Source of the DNA: Amycolatopsis roodepoortensis
Lineage (GTDB): Bacteria; Actinomycetota; Actinomycetes; Mycobacteriales; Pseudonocardiaceae
DNA: 64,000 nucleotides
Direction: 5' to 3'
Assembly: GCF_014873915.1 (NCBI RefSeq)
Contig: NZ_JADBEJ010000001.1
Span: 682,001-746,000 of the forward strand
Part shown: positions 56,132 through 64,000 of the stretch, one piece after another
Layout of the letters: every line of letters starts with the position of its first letter
Position numbering within the stretch: position 1 is the first letter of the stretch
Notes under the pieces: model-generated
What the model saw: only the letters and a program-made list of their open reading frames with translations
What the model was told of the DNA's origin: nothing
Database searches by the model: none
Program-made: the position numbers and the translations under genes

Positions 56132-57712
56132 GTGAACGGCGGGACACGGGTGCGACCAGACAACGACTCCTCTGTTCGGGGCCGCGGGCAGGGGCCGTTC
56201 GGCTCTTGGCTGCTCGGCCCGCTCGACCAGGATTCGGCCGCGTTGCGCCGTCGCGTCCAAGGACTGCTCACCGGGACGCTGATCGCGACCAACGTCATCG
56301 GCGCACTGGTCGTGGTCGGGCTGGCGGCGCTGCTCATGCCCGCTCCCGGCATGTCCGGCGAACTCGTCCGCGTGACCGCCATCGCGGTCCCCGTCTACGT
56401 GGTCTCCGCCGTCGTCGTGGGCGCGCTGTGGGGCACCCGCGGCGCGCTGCGGACCCTGCGCTGGGCCGCCGACGGCCGGACGCCGAGCGACGAGGAGCGA
56501 GCGGCCAGCCTCCGCGTTCCGTTGCGGCTGACGCTGGTCCAGGCCGTGCTGTGGGGCGTCGCGACCGTCGTCTTCGGTGTACTGGCCGCGCTGGTGCAGC
56601 CGCGGGTCGTGCTCACCGAACTGCTCGTGGTCGCCTTCGCGGGGGTGGTCGTCTGCGCGATCGCCTACCTGGCCGGCGAGTTCATCCTGCGGCCGTACGC
56701 GGCCCTCGCCCTCGCCGGCACTTCACCGGACCGGCCGCTCAGCGGCGGGGTCAATCTGCGGATGCTGCTGTTCTGGTGTCTCGGCACCGGGGTGCCGGTG
56801 GCCGGGCTGGTGGTCACGGCGGTGCTGGCGTGGGTGCGCGGCGACGTGTCGACGACGAAGCTCGCCATCTCGGTCATCGCGCTCGGCTTGGTCGTCCTGG
56901 TCTTCGGCCTGCTGGTGACCGTGTTCACCGCACGCGCCGTGGTGAACCCGATCCGGTCGGTGCAGCACGCGCTCGGCCGGGTCCGGGCCGGTGACTTCGC
57001 TGTGGAGATCCCGGTCTACGACGGCACCGAACTCGGTCTGCTGCAGGCGGGCTTCAACGGTATGGCCGTCGGTCTCGCCGAACGCGAACGTTTGCGGGAC
57101 CTGTTCGGCAGGCATGTCGGCGAGGACGTCGCGAGCGAGGCGATGCGCACGTCGGCCGAACTCGGCGGCACGGTGCGGACGGTGTCGGTGTTGTTCGTCG
57201 ACCTGATCGGGTCGACCGCGCTGGCCGCGAGCCGCCCGCCCGAGGAGGTCGTCAGCCTGCTCAACCGGTTCTTCGCGGTGGTGGTCGACGAGGTCGACCG
57301 CAACCACGGTCTGGTCAACAAGTTCGTCGGTGACGCGGCGCTGGCGATCTTCGGCGCACCGGTGCGGCTGGCCGACCACGCGACCCTCGCGCTTTCCGCC
57401 GGCCGGGCGATTTCGCGCAGGCTGGCGGCGGAGGTGCCCGAATGCCCGGCCGGGATCGGCGTGGCGACGGGCGAGGTGGTCGCCGGCAACGTCGGCGACC
57501 CGAGGCGGTTCGAGTACACGGTGATCGGCGACCCGGTCAACGAAGCCGCCCGGCTGACCGAACTCGCGAAGAACGTCGAAGCCCGGTTGCTCGCTTCGTG
57601 GACGGCGGTCGAGTCGGCGGCCGAGGACGAAGCCGCGCGGTGGAAGGCGACGGAGGACGTCACCTTGCGGGGCCGCGCCCGGCCCACCACGCTCGCGACA
57701 CCGAAGGCTTGA
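56132..57712 (+). CDS. Membrane-bound class III adenylate cyclase
   Basis: 526 residues. Six membrane segments (about 45-265), a HAMP domain (about 260-320, ARAVVNPIRSVQHALGRVRAG), and the class III catalytic domain (about 345-520). Metal Asp residues are in VLFVDLIGSTAL and NKFVGDAALAIF, the base-selecting Lys is in NKFVGD, and VIGDPVNEAARL carries the transition-state Asn/Arg pair. It should make cAMP in response to a membrane or lipid signal. TACAGT (56109-56114) is a plausible -10. Confidence 0.92.
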   Translation: MNGGTRVRPDNDSSVRGRGQGPFGSWLLGPLDQDSAALRRRVQGLLTGTLIATNVIGALVVVGLAALLMPAPGMSGELVRVTAIAVPVYVVSAVVVGALWGTRGALRTLRWAADGRTPSDEERAASLRVPLRLTLVQAVLWGVATVVFGVLAALVQPRVVLTELLVVAFAGVVVCAIAYLAGEFILRPYAALALAGTSPDRPLSGGVNLRMLLFWCLGTGVPVAGLVVTAVLAWVRGDVSTTKLAISVIALGLVVLVFGLLVTVFTARAVVNPIRSVQHALGRVRAGDFAVEIPVYDGTELGLLQAGFNGMAVGLAERERLRDLFGRHVGEDVASEAMRTSAELGGTVRTVSVLFVDLIGSTALAASRPPEEVVSLLNRFFAVVVDEVDRNHGLVNKFVGDAALAIFGAPVRLADHATLALSAGRAISRRLAAEVPECPAGIGVATGEVVAGNVGDPRRFEYTVIGDPVNEAARLTELAKNVEARLLASWTAVESAAEDEAARWKATEDVTLRGRARPTTLATPKA

Positions 57713-57716
57713 CCCG

Positions 57717-58901
57717 TCAGGCGAATTCGAGCCGCAGGCTTTCGAGGCCGCGCAACGTCACCTGCTTCACCCAGACCGGATCCGCGGTCCGGTGGAAGGG
57801 GCCGGCACCGAGCAGCGCCTCGAACAGGGTGCGGCCCTCCAGGCGCGCCAGCGGAGCACCGAGGCAGAAGTGGATGCCTTGTCCCAGCGCGAGATGCCGT
57901 GGCGAAGGACGGTCGACGTCGAAGCGGTCCGGATCCTCGTAGGCGCGCGGGTCGCGGCTGGCCGCTCCCAGCAGCACCACGGCCTGCGCGCCTTCGCCGA
58001 CGGACTGGCCGCCGACGGTCGTGTCCCGCAGCGCGAGCCGAGTGGTCAGCTGGACGGGGGAGTCGTACCGGAGCATCTCCTCGACCGCGTTCGGGATCTT
58101 CGAGCGGTCCCCGGCCAGTTTCCGGTGCTGTTCCGGATGATTCAGCAACGCGAGGACCCCGTTGCCGATCAGGTTGGTCGTCGTCTCGTGCCCGGCGACC
58201 AGCAGGAGCATCGCGGTGATCACCAATTCGCCTTCACTGAGCCGGTCGCCCTCGTCGGACACCGACACCAGATCGGAGAACAGATCGCCGGTCGGCCGCT
58301 TCCGCCGGTCCTTCGCCAGCTCGCGGAAGTAGGCGACGAATTCCCGCCGGGCGGCGACGGCCGCCGCGACGGTCTCCTTCGCGATCAGGAACGAGGGATC
58401 GAGCGCGCGCCCCATGGCATGCGACCAGCCTTCGAAGCGCTCGCGGTCGGCCAGCGGCACGCCGAGCAGTTCGCTGATGACGACGACCGGCAGCGGCTTC
58501 GCGATCTCGGTCATCAGGTCGAATTCGCCCATTTCGAGCGCTTTCGACACGAGTTCCTTGGCCAGTTCCTCGATCCTCGGCGCGAGCTGCTCGACCATCC
58601 TCGGCGTGAACGCCTTGGACACCAGCCGCCGCAGCCGCGTGTGGTCGGGCGGGTCGAGTGCGAGGAACGACCGGACCACCCGGCCCTGCTCGTCGACCGG
58701 CTCGTTCTCGTGCGGATCCGGCAGCACCTCCGGCTCGCCGTGGCCGAACGCGGGGTTCTTGAGCAGCGAGGACGCTTCCTCGAACCCGCTCACCACGAAG
58801 AACCCGTCCGCGGCCGCGAAGACCGGACCGCGGTCGAAGACCTGACGGTAGAACGGGTACGGATCGGTCCTGGTCTCCGGCGTGAGCAGGCTCTCGAGCA
58901 T
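57717..58901 (-). CDS. Cytochrome P450
   Basis: 394 residues, soluble actinomycete P450 (CYP105/107-like by sight). I-helix motif LVAGHETTTNL, ExxR in VEEMLRYDSP and haem ligand Cys in LGQGIHFCLGAPLARLEG, where the usual leading Phe is Leu. TAGGAT (minus strand, 58909-58914) ends seven bases before the ATG, giving a leaderless start. No ferredoxin gene is adjacent. Divergent from an M20 peptidase with only 30 bp between starts. Confidence 0.93.
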   Translation of the reverse strand: MLESLLTPETRTDPYPFYRQVFDRGPVFAAADGFFVVSGFEEASSLLKNPAFGHGEPEVLPDPHENEPVDEQGRVVRSFLALDPPDHTRLRRLVSKAFTPRMVEQLAPRIEELAKELVSKALEMGEFDLMTEIAKPLPVVVISELLGVPLADRERFEGWSHAMGRALDPSFLIAKETVAAAVAARREFVAYFRELAKDRRKRPTGDLFSDLVSVSDEGDRLSEGELVITAMLLLVAGHETTTNLIGNGVLALLNHPEQHRKLAGDRSKIPNAVEEMLRYDSPVQLTTRLALRDTTVGGQSVGEGAQAVVLLGAASRDPRAYEDPDRFDVDRPSPRHLALGQGIHFCLGAPLARLEGRTLFEALLGAGPFHRTADPVWVKQVTLRGLESLRLEFA

Positions 58902-58931
58902 GGTCTCGATCCTATGCGCGAAGGTATGCGC

Positions 58932-60008
58932 ATGAACGTCGACGCGATGATCAAAGACCTCAGGACCCTCGTCGAGATCGAGTCGCCTTCGGGGGACATC
59001 GATGCTCTGACGGCGTCGGCGGAGGCGGTGGCCGCTCTCGTCGAGGCCCGCCTCGGCGGAACCGCGACCCTGGTCGAGAGTGCGGCGGGACCGCACGTCC
59101 GGTGGTCCGGCGGCGGTGAACCGCGCGTGCTGATCCTGGGGCACCACGACACCGTGTTCCCGATCGGCACGCTGGCGCGCCGCCCGTTCGCCGTGGCCGG
59201 CGGCCGCGTGACCGGGCCGGGGGTGTTCGACATGCTCGGCGGACTGGTGCAGGCGATCCACGGCCTGGCCGCGCTCGACGACCTCTCCGGGGTCGAGATC
59301 CTGGTGACGGCCGACGAGGAAACGGGTTCGCACGCGTCCCGCGCGCTCATCGAGGAACGCGCCCGTACGTGCGGCGCGGTGCTCGTGTTCGAAGGCGCGG
59401 CCGACGGCGGCGGGCTCAAGATCGGCCGCAAGGGCTGCGGCACGTTCGAAGTCGTCGTCACGGGCCGGGCGTCGCACGCCGGCCTCGAACCCGAGGCGGG
59501 CGTGAACGCCCTGACCGAAGCCGCGCATCAGGTGCTGGCGATCGCCGCGCTCGACCGGCCCGAGGCCGGGACCAGCGTCACCCCGACGGTCGCCTCGGCG
59601 GGAACGGCGAGCAACGTCGTGCCCGCGTCAGCGACCGTCGTGGCCGACGTGCGAGTCGAGACCACCGAGGAGAAGGAACGGGTCGAAGCCGGATTCGCCG
59701 CGCTCACCCCGCGCCTGCCCGGGGCGGAGATCACGGTGCGGGGCGGGATCCACCGGCCGCCGATGCCCGAGTCGGCCGCCGCGGACCTGTTCGCGATCGC
59801 TCAACGGCTGTTGCCTGGAGTCGCCGGGGTGTCCGTCGGCGGCGGGAGCGACGGCAATCTCACGGCCGCGATCGGCGTCCCGACCCTCGACGGGCTCGGC
59901 GCCGTCGGCGGCGGCGCGCACGCCGATCACGAGTATCTGCTGGTCGGCTCGATGGCGGAACGGGCGGAGCTGGCCGGTGGGCTGGTGAAGGCGATCCTGG
60001 GCCGCTGA
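58932..60008 (+). CDS. M20/ArgE-type metallopeptidase (carboxypeptidase G2-like)
   Basis: 358 residues. The zinc ligands are seen as LGHHDTVFPIG (His, Asp), GVFDMLGGLVQA (Asp), TADEETGSH (Glu) and a C-terminal GGAHADHEY (His). SASHAGLEPEAG-like text (RASHAGLEPEAGVNAL) is the dimerisation domain signature. It likely cleaves an acyl-amino acid or small peptide. GAAGG (58920-58924) supports ATG 58932 over ATG 58926. Confidence 0.9.
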   Translation: MNVDAMIKDLRTLVEIESPSGDIDALTASAEAVAALVEARLGGTATLVESAAGPHVRWSGGGEPRVLILGHHDTVFPIGTLARRPFAVAGGRVTGPGVFDMLGGLVQAIHGLAALDDLSGVEILVTADEETGSHASRALIEERARTCGAVLVFEGAADGGGLKIGRKGCGTFEVVVTGRASHAGLEPEAGVNALTEAAHQVLAIAALDRPEAGTSVTPTVASAGTASNVVPASATVVADVRVETTEEKERVEAGFAALTPRLPGAEITVRGGIHRPPMPESAAADLFAIAQRLLPGVAGVSVGGGSDGNLTAAIGVPTLDGLGAVGGGAHADHEYLLVGSMAERAELAGGLVKAILGR

Positions 60009-60009
60009 T

Positions 60010-60045
60010 CGCCAGTTTTTGCCCGATTTCGGGCAAGAACTGGCG
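60010..60045 (+). terminator. Terminator after the M20 peptidase gene
   Basis: 16-nt arms (60010-60025, 60030-60045) pair with one G-U wobble around ATTT, followed by TTTCG. Confidence 0.75.
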
Positions 60046-60064
60046 TTTCGATCCCCCGATGTGC

Positions 60065-60337
60065 ATGATGGGCTCCGTGGAGGACGCGGACATCGTCGAG
60101 CAGGTGGCCTTGTCGACGGGTCTGTCGACGGCCATCGCCGCCCGTGTCGTCGAGGACGTCCTGGCGTTCTACCGGCAGCCGGTCGAGCAGTACGTCCGGG
60201 AGCGGCATGCCCGGTTGCAGGCCGAAGGCAGGAAGAACCCCGAGATCTTCCCCCTTATCGCCGGTGAGCTGAACCGTCGTCTCGTCGCGCCTCCCGACCT
60301 GTCCGAGCGGCAACTGCGCCGCATCGTCTACGGCTGA
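60065..60337 (+). CDS. Conserved-looking hypothetical protein (90 aa) upstream of glmS
   Basis: 90 residues, all helical and charged: VEDADIVEQVALSTGLS, RVVEDVLAFYRQPVEQYV and the tail LVAPPDLSERQLRRIVYG. I recognise no family. The exact start is uncertain; ATG 60065, ATG 60068 and GTG 60077 are in frame and none has a strong ribosome site. It ends 42 bp before glmS on the same strand. Codon use fits a real gene. Confidence 0.7.
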   Translation: MMGSVEDADIVEQVALSTGLSTAIAARVVEDVLAFYRQPVEQYVRERHARLQAEGRKNPEIFPLIAGELNRRLVAPPDLSERQLRRIVYG

Positions 60338-60379
60338 CGGACCACGCCCGTCCGTTTTCTTTTGTGAGGTTGACTCGTC

Positions 60380-62200
60380 ATGTGCGGAATCGTCGGCTAC
60401 ATCGGTGGCCAGAACGCCGCCCCGATCCTTATCGAGGGGCTGACGCGGCTGGAGTACCGCGGCTACGACTCGGCCGGGATCTCCGTCCTGGGCGGTAAAG
60501 GCGCCCAGGTGCACCGGATCGTGGGGCGGGTGCGGAATCTGACGGCCGCGCTGCCCAAACGGCTCGCGGGCAAGGTCGGCATCGGGCACACGAGGTGGGC
60601 GACGCACGGCCCGGCGACCGAGGCGAACGCCCATCCGCACGTCTCCGAGGACGGCCGGATCTCCGTGGTGCACAACGGGATCATCGACAACGCCGACGCG
60701 CTGCGCGAGCAGCTCACCCAGGCCGGGGTGACGCTGTCGTCCGAGACCGACACCGAGGTGCTCGCCCACCTGATCGCGCGGTCGGGCGCGAAGACACTGG
60801 AAGACGCGGTCGTCGAGGCCGTCTCCCGCGTCACCGGCACCTACGCCATCGCCGTCACCGACACCGCGCACCCCGACCGGGTCGTGGTCGCGCGCAACGG
60901 TTCGCCGCTGATCATCGGCGTCGGCGACCGGGAGATGTTCGTGGCCAGCGACCTGTCCGCGCTGGTCCGGCACACCTCGCAGGTCGTGCATCTCGACGAC
61001 GGCGAGTTCGCCAGCGTCTCGGCCACCGGTTACCGCACCTTCACCGTCGACGAGAGCGACACCGGCAAGGCCGCGACGGCGATCGACATTCAGGCCGACG
61101 ACCTCGACCTCGGCGGGCACAAGCACTACATGTACAAGGAGATCCAGGAGCAGCCGGAATGCCTGGAGCGGATGATCCGGGGACGGCTGGACGACCGGTT
61201 CGGAGTGTCCCGTTTGGACGGTCTGAACCTGACTCCCCGTGATCTGCGCGGCTTCGCGCGGGTGAAGATCCTCGGCTGCGGCTCGGCGTACTACGCGGGC
61301 CAGATCGGCGCCACCATGATCGAGGACCTCGCACGGGTCCCGGCCGACGCGGAGGCCGCGTCCGAGTTCCGTTACCGCAACCCCATCATCGAGGCGGACA
61401 CCCTCTACATCGCGGTCAGCCAGTCCGGCGAGACCGCGGACACCGCGTTCGCCGTCGAAGAGGTCAAGCGCAAGGGCGGCCGGGTGGTCGGTCTCGTGAA
61501 CGTCGTCGGATCGACGATCGCGCGGGCCTGCGACGGTGGCCTGTACCTGCACGCCGGCCCGGAGATCGCGGTCGCTTCGACCAAGGCGCTCACCAACATG
61601 GCGGTCGGATTCGCGATGATCGCGCTGGCGCTGGGTCGCGTCCGCGATCTGTCCAACGCGGACGGACAGCGGATCGTCGCGGCGCTGCGCGCGCTGCCGA
61701 AGCAGGTCGCGGCCATCGTCGAGGCGGAGGACCGCATCGCCGAGCACGCCAAGATCTGCGCGGACGCGCGGAGCCTGTTCTTCATCGGCCGGGTCCGTGG
61801 GTTCCCGGTGGCGCGGGAGGGCGCGCAGAAGTTCAAGGAGATCTCGTACCGGCACGCGGAGGCCTATCAGACCTCGGAGCTCAAGCACGGTCCGCTCGCG
61901 CTGATCGACGAGGAGCTGCCGACGGTCGCGATCGTGCCGTCCGACGACCTGGCCGACCGCAACCTGGCCGCGATGCAGCAGATCAAGGCGCGCAAGGGGC
62001 AGGTGCTGGCGATCACCCACGACGACGTGGACTTCGGCGATCTGGACGTGCCGCGGTTCGTGGTCCCGCGTTCGGAGCCGGAACTCGACCCGATCCTGCT
62101 CACCATTCCGCTCCAGCTGCTGGCCTACCACGCGGCGCTGCTCCTCGGTCACGACATCGACAAACCGCGTAACCTCGCGAAGTCCGTCACCGTGGAATGA
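60380..62200 (+). CDS. glmS: Glutamine-fructose-6-phosphate aminotransferase (isomerising)
   Basis: 606 residues, full length. The N-terminal glutaminase starts with the catalytic Cys (MCGIVGYIGG), with GHTRWATHG and HNGIIDN. Two SIS domains follow, with SQSGETADTAFAVEEVKRKGG, the sugar-phosphate loop GPEIAVASTKALTNMAVG, and the terminal DKPRNLAKSVTVE. It makes glucosamine-6-phosphate for peptidoglycan. GAGG precedes the ATG. Whether this is the only glmS or a second copy cannot be told from this window. Confidence 0.95.
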   Translation: MCGIVGYIGGQNAAPILIEGLTRLEYRGYDSAGISVLGGKGAQVHRIVGRVRNLTAALPKRLAGKVGIGHTRWATHGPATEANAHPHVSEDGRISVVHNGIIDNADALREQLTQAGVTLSSETDTEVLAHLIARSGAKTLEDAVVEAVSRVTGTYAIAVTDTAHPDRVVVARNGSPLIIGVGDREMFVASDLSALVRHTSQVVHLDDGEFASVSATGYRTFTVDESDTGKAATAIDIQADDLDLGGHKHYMYKEIQEQPECLERMIRGRLDDRFGVSRLDGLNLTPRDLRGFARVKILGCGSAYYAGQIGATMIEDLARVPADAEAASEFRYRNPIIEADTLYIAVSQSGETADTAFAVEEVKRKGGRVVGLVNVVGSTIARACDGGLYLHAGPEIAVASTKALTNMAVGFAMIALALGRVRDLSNADGQRIVAALRALPKQVAAIVEAEDRIAEHAKICADARSLFFIGRVRGFPVAREGAQKFKEISYRHAEAYQTSELKHGPLALIDEELPTVAIVPSDDLADRNLAAMQQIKARKGQVLAITHDDVDFGDLDVPRFVVPRSEPELDPILLTIPLQLLAYHAALLLGHDIDKPRNLAKSVTVE

Positions 62201-62227
62201 TCTCCTGAGCCGTCGAAGGGGTCCGAC

Positions 62228-62584
62228 ATGAGGCAGTACCTGCTCGCCGTCCAGCTCGACGAGAGCGAACGGGACGCGCCCGCGGATGAGGTCCGGGCGA
62301 TGCTGGCCAGGACGGGCAAGGTCACCGACGAGATGAAGGCCGCGGGGTCCTGGGTCTTCGTCGGTGGCCTGGAGCATTCGGACGTCTCCACGGTCGTCCG
62401 GCCCGTCGGTGGGACGACCACGATCACCGACGGGCCGTTCGCCGAGACGAAGGAACAGCTCGGCGGGTTCTGGGTGATCCAGGTCGAAGACCTCGACCAG
62501 GCGCTCGCCTGGGCGGAGAAATGCGCGCTCGCCTGCGGGCAGCCGATCGAAGTGCGGCCGTTCGGCGACCCGTCGCTCCCGTGA
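62228..62584 (+). CDS. YCII-related DGPF-family protein
   Basis: 118 residues of the ferredoxin-like YCII fold with the name-giving motif in TITDGPFAETKEQLGGFWVI. DGPF proteins are the regular partners of ECF42 sigma factors, and the sigma gene follows with a one-base overlap (TGATG). AAGGGG precedes the ATG. Biochemical role unsettled. Confidence 0.9.
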   Translation: MRQYLLAVQLDESERDAPADEVRAMLARTGKVTDEMKAAGSWVFVGGLEHSDVSTVVRPVGGTTTITDGPFAETKEQLGGFWVIQVEDLDQALAWAEKCALACGQPIEVRPFGDPSLP

Positions 62585-63765
62585 TGGATTTCGACGGGAT
62601 CTACCGGGCGGAATACGGCCGGTGCGTGGCCACCTTGACCCGTCTCCTCGGCGACATCTCACTCGCCGAGGAGGCGGTCCAGGACGCGTTCGCGACGGCG
62701 GTGGAGAAGTGGGCGGAAACGCCGCCCAATCCGGGCGCGTGGATCGTGACCACCGCGCGCAATCGCGCGATCGACCGCATTCGCCGGGAATCCACCCGCG
62801 AGGCCAGGCACGCCCAGGCGCTCCTCCTGCACTCGCCGGAGGAGCCGCGCGAGCTGGGACCGGTGCGCGACGACCAGCTCCGCATGATCTTCACCTGCTG
62901 CCATCCGGCGCTTTCGCCGCTCGCGCGGACCGCGCTCACCCTGCGCCTGATCGGCGGGCTGGAGGTGGGGGAGATCGCGCGGGCGTACCTCGTCCCGGAA
63001 CCGACCGTGGCCCAGCGGATCGTCCGTGCGAAGAAGAAGATCCGCGACGCGGGCATCCCGTACCGCGTGCCGGCGAAGGACGAGCTGCCGGATCGGCTGG
63101 ACTCGGTGCTCACCGTGCTCTACCTGGTTTTCAACGAGGGGTACACGTCCACGTCGGGTGACCTGTTGCGGACGGACCTCTGTGTGGAGGCGGTCCGCCT
63201 GACGAGGGCGCTCGCCGATCTCATGCCCGGCGAGCCGGAGGTGATCGGGCTGCTGGCCCTGCTCCTGCTCACCGAAGCCCGGCGGCCCGCTCGGGTGGGG
63301 CCGTCCGGTGAGCTGGTGGTGCTCGCGGAGCAGGACCGGTCGCTGTGGGACCGGGAACTGATCGCCGAGGGCCACGAACTGGTGCGGCGATGCCTGCGGC
63401 TCGGCCGTCCGGGCCCGTACCAGGTGCAGGCCGCGATCAACGCGGTGCACACGGACGGCGAGTCGACCGACTGGACACAGGTGCTGGCGCTCTACGACCA
63501 GCTGTGGCGGCTCACCCCGACGCCGGTCGTCGCGCTCAACCGCGCGGTCGCCGTCGCCGAGGTGCACGGCCCCGCGGCGGCACTGGCCGGGATCGAGGGA
63601 CTGGAGCTGCCCGGGTATCACCATCTGCCCGCCACGCGGGCGAACCTGCTGGCCCGCCTCGGCCGGACAGCGGACGCCGTCGCCGCCTACGACGAGGCGA
63701 TCGCCTTGGCCACCAACGACACGGAACGGGCCTTCCTGCGGGCCAAACGGGCAGTCCTGTCGTAG
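62584..63765 (+). CDS. ECF42-group RNA polymerase sigma factor
   Basis: 393 residues. Sigma region 2 at about 1-75 (YRAEYGRCVATLTRLLGDISLAEEAVQDAF), region 4 at about 110-165, then a long C-terminal TPR-like extension of about 220 residues (DUF6596 type, VLYLVFNEGYTSTSG, TPTPVVALNRAVAVAEVHGP). The extension and the DGPF neighbour identify ECF42, which works without an anti-sigma factor. It likely controls DGPF genes, including its own operon. Confidence 0.92.
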   Translation: MDFDGIYRAEYGRCVATLTRLLGDISLAEEAVQDAFATAVEKWAETPPNPGAWIVTTARNRAIDRIRRESTREARHAQALLLHSPEEPRELGPVRDDQLRMIFTCCHPALSPLARTALTLRLIGGLEVGEIARAYLVPEPTVAQRIVRAKKKIRDAGIPYRVPAKDELPDRLDSVLTVLYLVFNEGYTSTSGDLLRTDLCVEAVRLTRALADLMPGEPEVIGLLALLLLTEARRPARVGPSGELVVLAEQDRSLWDRELIAEGHELVRRCLRLGRPGPYQVQAAINAVHTDGESTDWTQVLALYDQLWRLTPTPVVALNRAVAVAEVHGPAAALAGIEGLELPGYHHLPATRANLLARLGRTADAVAAYDEAIALATNDTERAFLRAKRAVLS

Positions 63766-63833
63766 TTTCGGGCAACCGCCGCGCGCACTGTGTCCTCAAT
63801 GGACAGACCGCCGCGGCCGGCCGGAGGGTTCCG

Positions 63834-63863
63834 TTGTCGGACCGGGGAGAAACCAACTATTGT
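63834..63863 (+). promoter_or_regulatory. Promoter of the DeoR-type gene
   Basis: TTGTCG (63834-63839) and TATTGT (63858-63863) are 18 bp apart. The leader of about 30 nt contains AGGAGG (63889-63894) six bases before the TTG start. Confidence 0.55.
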
Positions 63864-63900
63864 CGCCATGACCGCTCATCCGCCAGGCAGGAGGTGACCG

Positions 63901-64000
63901 TTGTACGCCGAAGAGCGGCAGCGCGCCATCCTCAAACAGGCCCGGCAGAACGGCCGGGTCGACGTGGCGACGCTCGCGGCGGCCTTCGAGATCACCAGCG
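63901..64000 (+). CDS. DeoR/GlpR-family regulator (N-terminal part, runs off the window)
   Basis: The TTG start at 63901 follows a perfect AGGAGG by six bases. The 33 visible residues, beginning LYAEERQRAILKQARQNGRV and continuing DVATLAAAFEITS, are the typical opening of DeoR-type sugar-phosphate-sensing repressors (HTH_DeoR). The rest lies beyond the window, as probably do its sugar-utilisation targets. Confidence 0.85.
   Translation, partial: MYAEERQRAILKQARQNGRVDVATLAAAFEITS

Noticed and set aside
59927..62662. 911-codon open frame on the minus strand across glmS and neighbours
   Set aside because: It crosses three well-supported genes on the other strand and codes for an Arg/Asp/Val-rich sequence with no recognisable family.
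63868..63897. Nine-codon leader ORF before the DeoR gene
   Set aside because: It has a start and ends next to the AGGAGG, but it is too short to separate from chance and shows no attenuator-like codons or alternative hairpins.

Overview
The window is high-GC DNA with strong codon-position GC bias, many GTG starts and densely packed genes. The gene families present point to an actinomycete of the Pseudonocardiaceae, most like Amycolatopsis: ECF41 and ECF42 sigma factors, an HbpS/SenS/SenR set, streptogrisin-type proteases, DrrA/DrrB-type ABC transporters, and many TetR, MerR and LuxR regulators. That placement is inference from content; no rRNA or other taxonomic marker is present. I see no tRNA, rRNA, CRISPR array, transposase, integrase or phage gene. 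This looks like ordinary accessory or adaptive chromosome, not a mobile element.

Layout. 1-3.6 kb: an MFS exporter behind two CsoR-type operator palindromes, then an ECF41 sigma factor with its AhpD-like and SnoaL-like partner genes; the sigma gene and the partner genes carry the same predicted promoter. 3.8-7.1 kb: an ankyrin lipoprotein and an HbpS-like haem sensor, divergent from a SenS/SenR-type two-component system. 7.2-12.4 kb: an aldo-keto reductase with its XRE regulator, then an arsenic locus (arsR; divergent small ORF-arsC-acr3-arsO). 12.5-19.4 kb: a secreted S1 protease, then a very tight five-gene unit coding for a fatty-acyl-AMP ligase, an acyl carrier protein, a small type VII secretion-like helical protein, a 1001-residue Gly/Pro-rich protein and a small charged helical protein. 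This is the strongest candidate for an undescribed system here.

19.5-34 kb: an operon of arylamine N-acetyltransferase, FAD oxidoreductase and SDR, several small regulator/target pairs (TetR/quinone oxidoreductase, TetR/F420-type reductase, LysR/EamA, TetR/MFS-UspA) and a secreted serine hydrolase. 34-39 kb: a regulator island with three paralogous LuxR proteins whose receiver domains have lost the phospho-acceptor Asp, a TetR, and an XRE-NB-ARC-TPR protein. 39.4-42.6 kb: a ribbon-helix-helix protein whose start codon lies in a helically phased array of five palindromic boxes, followed by a DUF4097 beta-helix protein and a DrrAB-type ABC exporter. 42.6-43.2 kb: gene-free DNA with a terminator, a 34-bp perfect palindrome and about 2.4 copies of a 196-bp tandem repeat.

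43.2-48.1 kb: a DesK/DesR-like two-component system divergent from an ABC exporter and a secreted TAP-type hydrolase. 48.3-55.2 kb: small metabolic and DinB genes, a second secreted S1 protease, and two double-HTH MerR regulators flanking a DUF6194 gene. 55.3-64 kb: a methyltransferase, a membrane class III cyclase, a P450 divergent from an M20 peptidase, a glmS gene, a DGPF (YCII) protein with its ECF42 sigma factor, and the start of a DeoR regulator.

Two themes recur. Many regulator and target genes appear leaderless, with a -10 hexamer ending 6-7 nt before the start codon. Gene ends are marked by long-armed hairpins; two of these belong to one repeat family that could fold in two alternative ways.
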